Assembly (NCBI RefSeq): GCF_001307195.1
Contig: NZ_CP012808.1
Coordinates: 1,488,001 to 1,552,000 of the forward strand
Direction: 5' to 3'
DNA from: Acinetobacter equi
GTDB lineage: Bacteria; Pseudomonadota; Gammaproteobacteria; Pseudomonadales; Moraxellaceae
Length of the DNA stretch: 64,000 nt
The notes below the pieces were generated by a model. It saw only the letters and a list, made by a program, of their open reading frames with translations. It was not told the DNA's origin and made no database searches. Positions 55,653 to 64,000 of this stretch are shown piece by piece. A program made the translations under genes and the position numbers. How positions within the stretch are numbered: the stretch's first letter is position 1; every line of letters begins with the position of its first letter.

Positions 55653-56906
55653 TTATTTAAATTTCCATGTGTAATCAATATTAATGCGCGTTTCATTGGC
55701 AGGTTTGATATTGGCATTTGAAAGCATATTGTTATCGTATATTGCATAACGTGCTCTTAATGCTAAATTTTTTAAGAAACCACTTTGTATGGTATAGCCG
55801 ATATCGAAGTCGAGTTCATCTTCTTTAAGATTGGTACCACCTAAACGAGGAGCATAGATATTTGTACCTTTTGTATAACGTGTCATAAATCGAAGACCTG
55901 GTACATATTTTTTGAAATCGTATTCATATCTAGCGCTATAGACTTTTTCTTTCGGATTTAGGAATTCACCTGTCCACGTATCAATGAGAACACCCGGTTC
56001 TCCACCTGTTAAGTATGGAAATGCTGTTTCACCTTGGTGATGGAAAGTAGATACAATAAATTTATGTTCTTTATGTTTTAGTTCAACATGTGCATGGATT
56101 AAATCATTATCCACTAGTCCTGCATTTGACTCTCCAGAGTCTCGACTTACGTAATATCTGATTTGACTTGTTAAGGTATTATTTTCATTAATTGGATATT
56201 TGTACGTTAAGCCGAGCAATGTCTGACGGAAAATGTCATGAACATCCATATAAAAGGAAGTTAGGCGTAATGGCACTGACTGAATGTCATAATTACCGCC
56301 AACATAATATAAATGACTAGTTTCAGCAGGGATAAAGCGACCATTGACGCCAGAAAGTTTTATTTTTTCATAATCGGTAGAATCTCGATGATTGACCTTA
56401 TCAATATACGAAGCTTGAATATCAAGTTGAGAAATATCTTTTACATTTAATGCGACACCACGATAAGTTTGCGGTAGTAATCTGGCTGGAGAACCAACTA
56501 AGACAGGCGTCATAGGTTGTAGTGTACCTATACGTAAATCAGTTTTTCCAACTTTAATTTTACCTGTATAACGTAATTCACCATAACTGCCTTGAGGCTC
56601 ATTGGTAATAGGATCTCGGGGAATATTTCCTGTTCCAGCATGTTTTGCATCCCCATGCAGTTTAAAGCCTGCTGTACCTAGTAAGTCTATTCCAAATCCA
56701 ATTGGGCCTTCTGTATAACCTGAATTCATTTTTAAAATAAATCCTTGACTCCAATCTTTTGCTGCTGGATAAGCGGAGACATCGGTATAGTCACGATCAA
56801 AATAAAAGTTGCGTGCTGTCAGTTCGACAGTACTGTCCTCAATAAAACTATTTGCAAAAGCAGGTATAGTTAAAAGTAAAAATGGCATAGTCCATATTTT
56901 TTTCAT
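55653..56906 (-). CDS. hcaE: OprD-family outer membrane porin HcaE
   Basis: A 417-residue protein with a cleavable signal (MKKIWTMPFLLLTIPAFA) and an 18-strand-type OprD barrel. Characteristic segments are STVELTARNFYFDRDY near the N-terminus, AAKDWSQGFILKMNSGYTEGPIGFGIDLLG, and the strand ending IDYTWKFK with terminal aromatic-x-K. OprD porins pass small organic acids. As the fifth hca gene, it matches HcaE of ADP1 and should admit hydroxycinnamates. It starts 54 nt after the hcaD stop. Confidence 0.9.
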   Translation of the reverse strand: MKKIWTMPFLLLTIPAFANSFIEDSTVELTARNFYFDRDYTDVSAYPAAKDWSQGFILKMNSGYTEGPIGFGIDLLGTAGFKLHGDAKHAGTGNIPRDPITNEPQGSYGELRYTGKIKVGKTDLRIGTLQPMTPVLVGSPARLLPQTYRGVALNVKDISQLDIQASYIDKVNHRDSTDYEKIKLSGVNGRFIPAETSHLYYVGGNYDIQSVPLRLTSFYMDVHDIFRQTLLGLTYKYPINENNTLTSQIRYYVSRDSGESNAGLVDNDLIHAHVELKHKEHKFIVSTFHHQGETAFPYLTGGEPGVLIDTWTGEFLNPKEKVYSARYEYDFKKYVPGLRFMTRYTKGTNIYAPRLGGTNLKEDELDFDIGYTIQSGFLKNLALRARYAIYDNNMLSNANIKPANETRINIDYTWKFK

Positions 56907-56960
56907 CGTTATTTCATCCTGAAAATATTTTGAAAAATATTGTTTTAAGTGTGTAGGTGT

Positions 56961-58100
56961 TTATTTGCCTAAGAGTTCGCGTGCAACGATCTCTTTCATT
57001 ATTTCATTTGTTCCCCCATAAATTTTTTGTACTCGTGCATCTACAAAAAAACGTGAAATTGGATATTCTTGCATGTAGCCGTAACCGCCAAAAAGTTGAA
57101 GAAGTTGATCGATTACTTCACATTGGGTTTCGGTAATAAAGCATTTCAACGCAGCAACTTCTGTAATACTCAAAGCATTTTTGCGATATAGATCTTTGCA
57201 GCGCTCTACAAAGGCTTCTGCTGCACGTGCCTTAATTTGTGCTTGTGCAAGAACAAAGCGAGTATTTTGAAATTGAGATAAATGTTGACCAAATGCTTTC
57301 CGTTCAAGTACATATTCTTTGGTAATTTCAATTGCACCGATCATTGCACCTAAAGCCATTAAGGAAATACTTAAACGTTCACGAGGTAATTCTTGCATTA
57401 AATAATTAAAGCCTTGACCCTCTTGACCGAGTAGTTGAGATTTTGGTACACGAACTTGGTCAAAGAAAAGCTCAGCAGTATCTTGAGCATGAAGCCCAAT
57501 TTTCTTTAAACCACGACCTTTTTTGACCCCATTTAAATGTGCATCTACCAATAAAATAGAAATACCTTTTGCACGTGCTTGAGGATCTGTTTTCGCAACT
57601 AAAACAATTAAATCGGCATGGTGCCCATTAGAAATAAAGGTTTTAGAACCATCAACAATGTAGTGATCACCATCTAAAATGGCTTGAGTACGTATTGCTT
57701 GTAAATCCGAACCTGCATTTGCTTCAGTCATCGCAATTGCCGTTACAACTTCACCTGAGACCATTTTGGGAAGCCAATACTGTTTTTGCTCTTCACTGCC
57801 AATATTTTGAATATAAGGGGATACCAATTCACTTTGCCCACCAATTCCAACGGCGAGTGATGTAAATCCAGCTTTTGCTGTTTCTTCTACAAGCATTTGT
57901 GAATAATAGATAGGTGCGCCGTAGCCTCCATATTCTTCAGGAATATCAACACATAAAAATCCATTCTCGCCAAGCTTATGCCATAGTTCACGAGGAATAA
58001 GCTCTTGCTCTTCCCATGACTCATAATAAGGTGCAACTTGTTCAGCTAGAAAACGCTGATAATTTCGGCGAAAAAGTTCGAAATCACTATCATTTTGCAT
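56961..58100 (-). CDS. hcaD: Acyl-CoA dehydrogenase HcaD
   Basis: The ATG at 58100 follows AGGAAT and gives 379 residues; a longer frame starts at 58133. Acyl-CoA dehydrogenase motifs: AMTEANAGSDLQAIRT, FISNGHHADL (FAD/substrate) and LLQLFGGYGYMQEYPISRFFVDARVQKIYGGTNEIMKEI, which holds the catalytic Glu loop. In ADP1 HcaD oxidises the phenylpropanoyl-CoA made from dihydro-hydroxycinnamates, letting saturated side chains enter the route. Confidence 0.92.
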   Translation of the reverse strand: MQNDSDFELFRRNYQRFLAEQVAPYYESWEEQELIPRELWHKLGENGFLCVDIPEEYGGYGAPIYYSQMLVEETAKAGFTSLAVGIGGQSELVSPYIQNIGSEEQKQYWLPKMVSGEVVTAIAMTEANAGSDLQAIRTQAILDGDHYIVDGSKTFISNGHHADLIVLVAKTDPQARAKGISILLVDAHLNGVKKGRGLKKIGLHAQDTAELFFDQVRVPKSQLLGQEGQGFNYLMQELPRERLSISLMALGAMIGAIEITKEYVLERKAFGQHLSQFQNTRFVLAQAQIKARAAEAFVERCKDLYRKNALSITEVAALKCFITETQCEVIDQLLQLFGGYGYMQEYPISRFFVDARVQKIYGGTNEIMKEIVARELLGK

Positions 58101-58172
58101 AGAGTATTCCTTTTTGAGGACGTAAAAGTCCAAGCGGCTCTATAAAAGAGCAGCTAAATTGAGGGTGAAAAA

Positions 58173-60059
58173 TTATTGTTTTAAGGTTGGAATCCGAATA
58201 ATGAGAGGATTATTTACATGCTTCTCATAAAGTTCCTGAATCATTGAAGCCCTACGCTTTAAAATGCCATTTTGGTTTAAATTACCTTTATCGGTTGTTT
58301 CACCAGCATCAAGTTGAGGTGGTTCAACCATTAAATACAGCATTGATACGGTATTAGAGCTTCCAGTTGCATCTTTATTGAAGTCTAATAAAAATTGTTT
58401 AAACCAATGTTGAACTTTTGGATGAGTTAATATTTCTTCAGTGGTGACATTTTGAATATTTAAACCAGCATATTTGGCACAAGCACTAATTTTAGGAAAA
58501 ATAAGAAATCCAATAGCATTTAGATTTGAGCCTGTAATACAGACATCTTGGATGAGTAAGTTTCCATTAATAAGAACTTTATTTCGTAACGTTCCAACGT
58601 TTACGAAAGTACCAGTATTCAGTTTAAAGTCTTCGGCAATACGTCCGTCATACATTAAACCTTGACTAGGATCATTTGGATCTACTAAAACTACAGCATC
58701 GCCAGTACGGTAGAACCCTTCATCATCAAAAATATCGGTTTGTTGTTCTTGTGGTAAACGCCAATAATGTTTCATCACATTTTTTCCACGAACACAAAAT
58801 TCAAGCTTGTCGCCTAAAGGTGTAAGTTTGACTTCACAGCCCGGCGCAGGATAACCAATAAAGCCTGCCATAACTTTTGGTCCTGTCGTAAAGACGCATG
58901 ATGGTGCAGTTTCAGTCATACCTAAACCGCTCATGATTCGAATGCGTTCACCACAATGATCTTGAGCAATTTTATCTAAACGGTTCCATCCTGCTTCGGA
59001 AAGTGCAGCACCTGCGAAGAACAAAATTTTAACGCGACTAAAGAATTTTTCACGTAATTCTGCATCTTGTTCCAATGCAACAGTAATTTCTTCCCAGCCT
59101 TTAGGCACATTTAAGTAAACTGTTGGCGCAATTTCTTTTAAATTACGAATGGTTTCTTCCATTTTCCCTGGCACTGGTTTTCCATCATCAATATAAATGG
59201 TCCCACCATTGTATAAGGCAATCCCAACATTATGACTACCACCAAAAGTATGATGCCATGCTAACCAATCAACTAAAACTGGCGGTGTTTCTTCAAATTC
59301 AGGGAAAGTTTGTAGTAGCATTTGCTGATTAGTACATAGCATTAAATGCGTTGTTGGTACTGCTTTTGGCATCTTTGTAGAGCCAGAAGTAAATAAAAAT
59401 TTTGCAATTTGATGCTCATCAACAGTTGTGTAGTGAGCTTTAATATCTGTAATTTCAGTATCAAGTAAACTTGAAAAAGCAGTACATGGTTGATCTGCTA
59501 ATTGTCCCGAAGTAGTAATGACTTCAATATCATCTGCATTGCGACAAGTTTCTATTGCTGTTGCAAATGCATCACCATCATTTGCAAAAACAAGTCCTGG
59601 TGTAAGTACATCAAAAATATGTTTTAGCTTGCCAAAGTCTTTTGAAATAAGAGAGTAAGCAGGTGAAATGGCAGAAAAGGGGATGCCTGCTAACATAGCC
59701 CCCATAGATAATGTTAAATGCTCAAGATCATTACCAGATAATATAACGATTGGGCGGTCATCAGATAAATGTGTGTACTTTTTTAATGATTGAGCAATGC
59801 GCCATGCACGATTTGCAGTTTCAGCATAAGTAAGCTCGATCCATTCACCATTAGCATCTCGTTTAGCTGCAAATACACGATGAGGATGTGACTCTGCATA
59901 TTGCAATAAGCGGTCTGTCAATTTTTGTGGATAAGGCTTGAGTTGTTCCTTAGGAGATATATATAAAGTATCGTTTTTATATTCAAAAAGTATTTCATGG
60001 CTGCCTAATTTAACAAATCGTTCAGGATATTTTTGCGCATGAACTGTCATATGTGCCAT
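58173..60059 (-). CDS. hcaC: Hydroxycinnamate (feruloyl)-CoA ligase HcaC
   Basis: A 628-residue ANL-superfamily enzyme, the length of feruloyl-CoA synthases. P-loop LFTSGSTKMPKAVPTTH; substrate-side WLAWHHTFGGSHN; A5 motif MSGLGMTETAPS; hinge region YRTGDAVVLVD and MYDGRIAEDFKLNTG. It activates caffeate, ferulate or coumarate with ATP and CoA. A second start (residue 4) is possible. The gene is preceded by a 10-bp hairpin in the gap after hcaB. Confidence 0.93.
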   Translation of the reverse strand: MAHMTVHAQKYPERFVKLGSHEILFEYKNDTLYISPKEQLKPYPQKLTDRLLQYAESHPHRVFAAKRDANGEWIELTYAETANRAWRIAQSLKKYTHLSDDRPIVILSGNDLEHLTLSMGAMLAGIPFSAISPAYSLISKDFGKLKHIFDVLTPGLVFANDGDAFATAIETCRNADDIEVITTSGQLADQPCTAFSSLLDTEITDIKAHYTTVDEHQIAKFLFTSGSTKMPKAVPTTHLMLCTNQQMLLQTFPEFEETPPVLVDWLAWHHTFGGSHNVGIALYNGGTIYIDDGKPVPGKMEETIRNLKEIAPTVYLNVPKGWEEITVALEQDAELREKFFSRVKILFFAGAALSEAGWNRLDKIAQDHCGERIRIMSGLGMTETAPSCVFTTGPKVMAGFIGYPAPGCEVKLTPLGDKLEFCVRGKNVMKHYWRLPQEQQTDIFDDEGFYRTGDAVVLVDPNDPSQGLMYDGRIAEDFKLNTGTFVNVGTLRNKVLINGNLLIQDVCITGSNLNAIGFLIFPKISACAKYAGLNIQNVTTEEILTHPKVQHWFKQFLLDFNKDATGSSNTVSMLYLMVEPPQLDAGETTDKGNLNQNGILKRRASMIQELYEKHVNNPLIIRIPTLKQ

Positions 60060-60101
60060 TTTTATTACTCCATGTAATTTTATCTATTTTGTCTTAACGA
60101 G

Positions 60102-60126
60102 AAGAGTTGACTTCATGTCAACTCTT
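60102..60126 (-). other. Intra-operon hairpin between hcaB and hcaC
   Basis: AAGAGTTGAC/GTCAACTCTT (60102-60111 and 60117-60126) with a 5-nt loop, but no T tract on the minus (transcribed) strand, so it is not a classic terminator. It may stabilise or process the polycistronic mRNA. Confidence 0.7.
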
Positions 60127-60135
60127 ATTTCTTCG

Positions 60136-61587
60136 TTAAATAGGGTAATGACGTGGGCTTGTTTGGATAGTAATCCAACGTAGTTCAGTAAATTCAGCTA
60201 CTGAAACTTTGCTCCCAAAACGTCCATAACCACTTTGTTTTACGCCCCCAAATGGCATTTGTGCTTCGTCATGTACTGTTGCGCCATTAATATGACAAAT
60301 CCCCGAATCAATACGTTTTGCAACAGAGAGTGCATCAGCTAAATTTTGGCTAAAGACAGCTGAAGATAATCCAAATTCAGAATCATTCGCGAGTTCAATA
60401 GCTTCATTAACTGTTTTAAAACGTTGTACAGTACAGACAGGACCAAATGATTCCTCAGCATATAACAACATCTCTTTAGTTACATCTACGACAATAGTCG
60501 GTTGCATCACTGTTCCATCAATGTGTAATCCTAGTGGAATATTTGCTCCTTTGTTGCCTGCATCTTCTACAAGTTTTTGGATGCGATTTGCTGCTTTTAA
60601 GCTTTCTAGTGTCCCAAGTGGAGCATCACTATTGAGTGGGTTTCCTGCATGAATTGTTTTGACTTTATTAACTAACTTTTTAATAAATTGTTCAGCAATT
60701 TTTTCATCGACAAGAACACGTTCCGTCGACATACAAATTTGTCCTTGGTTAAAGAAAGCACCAAATGTAATTGCGTTTACTGTTTCATCAAGATCTGCCT
60801 GTTCAAGTACAATGACAGGAGCTTTTCCACCTAATTCAAGTAAGACAGGTTTTAAATACTTTGCAGCTGTTTCAGCAATAATTCGACCTACATGTGTAGA
60901 ACCTGTAAAGTTAATTCGTTTAGTCAGAGGATGTTGAATTAATCGCTCTACGATTTTTGGTGCATCTTCGGGTGCATGAGTAATGACATTAACTACGCCA
61001 TCACCAATACCAGCTTCATGTAATACTTCACCAATGAGTCGATGGGTTGCAGGGCAAGATTCAGATGCCTTTAATACAACGGTATTACCACATGCAAGAG
61101 GCATGGCGAGCGCACGAGTAGCAAGAATTACTGGAGCATTCCATGGAGCCATTCCTACAATGACTCCACAAGGAACACGAATACCCATTGCCATATTTCC
61201 TGGTACATCTGATGGAATAATGCTTCCATCAATTTGAGTTGTCATCGCAGCAGCTTCACGTAACATATTAGCTGCAAGGTGAACATTAAAGCCATACCAC
61301 GTTGCAGTTGAACCTATTTCATGAATCGCTGTCTGAATAAATTGTTCAGTTTTTTGATCCATAAGGTCTGCCGCTTTGAGTAGCTTTAAACGACGGTCTG
61401 TTGGAGAAAGCGTAGACCATGTTTGAAACGCTTCATGAGCGGATTCGATAGCACGATCGACATCATCTAAAGTTGCTGCAGCACTCATTGATGCAATTGA
61501 GCCATCAATTGGGCTAATTCTTTCAAAGTATTTTCCCGAACTTGCAGCAACGGATTGACCGTGAATAAGTAACTCTACGTTTTGCAT
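60136..61587 (-). CDS. hcaB: Hydroxybenzaldehyde/vanillin dehydrogenase HcaB
   Basis: A 483-residue aldehyde dehydrogenase. The NAD fold has MAPWNAPVILATRALAMPLACGNTVVLKASE and the glycine motif FTGSTHVGR. The catalytic Glu is in LELGGKAPVIV and Cys in NQGQICMSTERV. It oxidises the hydroxybenzaldehyde released by HcaA to the benzoate (4-hydroxybenzoate, protocatechuate or vanillate). It starts 47 nt after the hcaA stop with an AAGGAAA site. Confidence 0.94.
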   Translation of the reverse strand: MQNVELLIHGQSVAASSGKYFERISPIDGSIASMSAAATLDDVDRAIESAHEAFQTWSTLSPTDRRLKLLKAADLMDQKTEQFIQTAIHEIGSTATWYGFNVHLAANMLREAAAMTTQIDGSIIPSDVPGNMAMGIRVPCGVIVGMAPWNAPVILATRALAMPLACGNTVVLKASESCPATHRLIGEVLHEAGIGDGVVNVITHAPEDAPKIVERLIQHPLTKRINFTGSTHVGRIIAETAAKYLKPVLLELGGKAPVIVLEQADLDETVNAITFGAFFNQGQICMSTERVLVDEKIAEQFIKKLVNKVKTIHAGNPLNSDAPLGTLESLKAANRIQKLVEDAGNKGANIPLGLHIDGTVMQPTIVVDVTKEMLLYAEESFGPVCTVQRFKTVNEAIELANDSEFGLSSAVFSQNLADALSVAKRIDSGICHINGATVHDEAQMPFGGVKQSGYGRFGSKVSVAEFTELRWITIQTSPRHYPI

Positions 61588-61634
61588 GGCGAATGTTTCC
61601 TTACATGTCCATTATTTAGTGATGAATTGATCTA

Positions 61635-62468
61635 TTAAGCAGGGCGTTTATATGCTTGAAGACCAGGCTTTATTGATTTGTCATCAAGAAATTGTTTTAG
61701 CCCTTGTTCACGACCACCTTCATCATCACGATAATTACATTGATCAAGTTTTGCGTATAAATAATCTTCATTTTGTTCCCAAGTGAGTTCGCGGCAACGT
61801 TTAAATCCATTTTTCGCCGTGCGTAATACCACAGGGTTTTTTTCAAGTAGATTATTTGCAAGTTCTGTCACTTCTGCTTTGAGCTGTGCGAGAGGAACAC
61901 TTTTATTTACCAATCCCATATTTGCAGCTTCAACGCCAGAGAACGTTTTACCTGTCATGATGTAATACATTGATGTACGATGACCAACAGTATCAGCCAT
62001 TGCTTTACTTACCAAGTTACCAGGAGGAATGCCCCAGTTAATTTCTGATAAACCAAAAGTTGCTTCATCTGCTGCAATTGCTAAGTCACATGCAACAAGT
62101 GGAGAGAAACCACCACCGAAACACCAACCGTTGACCATGGCAATTGTTGGTTTTGAGTAGAAACGAAGTAAATGCCATTGCCAACGGGAAGCATCACGAC
62201 GAATGCGCTCTTGGAAAATTTCTGGTTGATTATCTACTTCACGAAAATATTCTTTTAAATCCATGCCAGCAGTCCAAGAATCACCAGCACCTGTTAAAAC
62301 GAGTACTTTTGCTGCCGGATCTAATTCCAATGTTTCTAGTACATCAATCATTTCTTTATTCAGTGTTGGGCTCATCGCATTTTTCTTTTCTGGACGATTT
62401 AATGTCACCCATGCAATGCCTGAATCAACTTGTACATCAACTGTTTGCCAGCGGTTCTGATAAGACAT
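61635..62468 (-). CDS. hcaA: Hydroxycinnamoyl-CoA hydratase/lyase HcaA
   Basis: A 277-residue crotonase-fold enzyme. GAGDSWTAGMDLKEYFRE and AMVNGWCFGGGFSPLVACD form the oxyanion hole. The catalytic Glu is in LSEINWGIPPGN; these features match feruloyl-CoA hydratase-lyase (Ech). It hydrates the side chain of the CoA thioester and splits off acetyl-CoA to give the benzaldehyde. AAGGAG site, first gene of the hca operon, divergent from hcaK. Confidence 0.95.
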   Translation of the reverse strand: MSYQNRWQTVDVQVDSGIAWVTLNRPEKKNAMSPTLNKEMIDVLETLELDPAAKVLVLTGAGDSWTAGMDLKEYFREVDNQPEIFQERIRRDASRWQWHLLRFYSKPTIAMVNGWCFGGGFSPLVACDLAIAADEATFGLSEINWGIPPGNLVSKAMADTVGHRTSMYYIMTGKTFSGVEAANMGLVNKSVPLAQLKAEVTELANNLLEKNPVVLRTAKNGFKRCRELTWEQNEDYLYAKLDQCNYRDDEGGREQGLKQFLDDKSIKPGLQAYKRPA

Positions 62469-62732
62469 GTGTAGCTCCTTAATGTATGTTTTATGTCCTG
62501 ATGCTTTTTAATTTAATATCAGTTAAACTTACATTCAAGCATTATTTTGGATTTTTTATATATTTTTTATAACTTATTGAAAATTAAATTATTAAAATAT
62601 TATTTTGTAAATATATAAAAATATATGTTGATTAAATTATAAGTTTGGGTGATATTTTTTTAATTGCTTAGGACGGAAGGCAATACATAGGATGTGTATA
62701 GATTAGAAAAATCTAAGAAAGGACTATAACGA
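62469..62732. promoter_or_regulatory. Divergent hcaA-hcaK promoter region
   Basis: 264 bp, extremely AT-rich (long A/T stretches at 62540-62645), with no gene. It should hold both promoters and the site of the MarR-type repressor HcaR, which in ADP1 controls both units. I could not pick out one convincing palindrome. Confidence 0.55.
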
Positions 62733-63965
62733 ATGGAAAATAGTGTAAGTAGTAAAAGTAAAGCCACACTTACACTCGTATTGTGCTTTGCTATTGCCGT
62801 CTTTGAGGGTTTCGATCTTCAATCAATGGGCGTTGCAGCACCACGTATGCGAGCAGAGTTTGGCTTAGATAATGCACAAATGGCTTGGGCTTTCAGTGCA
62901 GCAATTTTAGGGACTTTACCAGGTGCATTACTTGGTGGACGCTATGCGGATAAAATTGGACGTAAAGCAGTTCTTTTAACCAGTATTTTTATTTTTGGTG
63001 TTATGTCAGTTTTGACCGCATATGCATCAGATTATACTTTATTACTCATCATCCGGTTTTTAACGGGTTTAGGGATGGGTGGTGCTTTACCAATGATGAT
63101 TACAATGGCATCAGAAGCTGTTTCTGAGAAGCATAAAGGTGCTGCCGTAAGTATCATGTATAGTGGTATTCCATTTGGTGGAATGTTGACTTCATTTGTT
63201 GCGATGGGACTTGCAGGAGATGAACAATGGCGTCATATTTTTTATGTCGGTGGATTTGCCCCAATATTATTGATTCCGCTTTTAATGAAGTTTTTGCCGG
63301 AATCGAAGGATTATTTAACAGCATCAAGAACAAAACCATCTATACCATTTTTTGAAGTATTATTTGCGAAAGAACGTCGATTCTCAACCATTCAAATTTG
63401 GATCAGCTTCTTCTTTACATTGGTTGTTTTATATTTCCTTTTAAATTGGTTACCGTTATTGATGGGTGCTCAAGGTTTAGGGAAAACCGAAGCGAATTAC
63501 GTGCAAATTGGTTACAACATTGGTGGTATTTTTGGTTCCATTATCATGGGGGTTCTACTTGATAAGATCAGAATGAGCATTGTGATTAAACTCATTTATA
63601 TTGGTATTTTAGTATCGTTATGCTGTTTGGCAATTTCTCCAACAGTGGCTTTATTATCTTTGTCTGCTGTGGGGTGTGGTTTATTTATTGTGGGTGGTCA
63701 ATCTGCATTATATGGACTTGCTGCAATGTTCTATCCAACTGAAATGCGTGGAACAGGTGTAGGAGCAGCTGTAGCTATTGGTCGAATAGGTTCTTTTGCA
63801 GGGCCTTTGTTTGCTGGTATGCTATTATCAATGGGTTCAAGCTCTGCAATGGTAATTGGTGCAAGTATTCCATTAATCTTTATTGCAGCAATTGCGGCAC
63901 TTTTCTTGGTGCGGAAACCAAAAGTACAAGAAGCTACTTCGGTGCTAAAAGTCGCATCGCAGTAA
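62733..63965 (+). CDS. hcaK: AAHS-family MFS transporter HcaK (hydroxycinnamate uptake)
   Basis: A 410-residue 12-TM symporter. TM1 FAIAVFEGFDLQSMGVAAP (E-G-F-D motif), loop 2-3 GGRYADKIGRKAVL, loop 4-5 GMGGALPMMITMASEAV, LPESKDYL after TM6 and GVGAAVAIGRIGSFAGPLFAG in TM10-11. Divergent placement from hcaA matches hcaK of ADP1. hcaR would be expected just beyond the right edge. The last 35 bases of the window show nothing more. Confidence 0.88.
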   Translation: MENSVSSKSKATLTLVLCFAIAVFEGFDLQSMGVAAPRMRAEFGLDNAQMAWAFSAAILGTLPGALLGGRYADKIGRKAVLLTSIFIFGVMSVLTAYASDYTLLLIIRFLTGLGMGGALPMMITMASEAVSEKHKGAAVSIMYSGIPFGGMLTSFVAMGLAGDEQWRHIFYVGGFAPILLIPLLMKFLPESKDYLTASRTKPSIPFFEVLFAKERRFSTIQIWISFFFTLVVLYFLLNWLPLLMGAQGLGKTEANYVQIGYNIGGIFGSIIMGVLLDKIRMSIVIKLIYIGILVSLCCLAISPTVALLSLSAVGCGLFIVGGQSALYGLAAMFYPTEMRGTGVGAAVAIGRIGSFAGPLFAGMLLSMGSSSAMVIGASIPLIFIAAIAALFLVRKPKVQEATSVLKVASQ

Positions 63966-64000
63966 GTGAAATAATCGAGTATGGTCTAGCATAGGCCATA

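Overview
The window is an AT-rich gammaproteobacterial chromosome segment that reads as Acinetobacter, most likely a soil or water species with broad aromatic catabolism rather than a clinical lineage. Signs are a PcaU/PobR-type IclR pair, pca and hca clusters laid out much as in A. baylyi ADP1, an Acinetobacter-type small membrane protein next to sbcCD, and a tmRNA encoding the tag ANDESYALAA. Assignments come from reading the sequence only; no database search was run.

The left half (1-32.6 kb) is core housekeeping: the ftsK 3' end, an AEC-type carrier, minCDE, a PlsC-like acyltransferase paired with a pore-less voltage-sensor protein, an OmpA-type lipoprotein, rep, dut, a phosphomannomutase/phosphoglucomutase, argB, a YafJ-like amidotransferase, a membrane protein coupled to rnfH, bamE, fur, pilT, yggS, sbcCD, thiO, hemB, an emrAB-type efflux pair and glpK. 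Most units end in clear intrinsic terminators, many of them bidirectional.

At 32.7-36.3 kb lies a scarred integration zone. Just downstream of an intact tmRNA gene are the first 17 codons of a tyrosine integrase, cut by a complete 817-bp IS6-family element with no target duplication. Then come a frameshifted two-HKD phospholipase D gene and a second broken integrase start. That second start is preceded by a near-identical copy of the ssrA-distal terminator hairpin. Both integrase remnants lose homology after the same codon.

The right third (36.3-64 kb) is an aromatic-acid supercluster. A LysR gene diverges from a gentisate operon (gentisate dioxygenase, 3-hydroxybenzoate 6-hydroxylase, maleylpyruvate isomerase, fumarylpyruvate hydrolase, transporter). 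pobR diverges from pobA, and pcaU from pcaIJFBDCHG. A facing hca set (hcaK divergent from hcaABCDE) degrades hydroxycinnamates. hca and pobA feed protocatechuate to pcaHG, and pcaBCDIJF take it to succinyl-CoA and acetyl-CoA. 3-Hydroxybenzoate goes through gentisate to fumarate and pyruvate. Relative to ADP1, pcaK is missing between pcaD and pcaC, where a 10-bp tandem repeat sits. The qui genes are not in the window, and hcaF survives only as a DUF3237 pseudogene. Three AAHS-type transporters are present.

No CRISPR array, toxin-antitoxin pair, defence island or biosynthetic cluster was seen. The less ordinary items are the acyltransferase/voltage-sensor pair, a possible sRNA upstream of sbcD, the matching three-site PcaU and PobR operators, the double integrase remnant at ssrA, and several strong inverted repeats.
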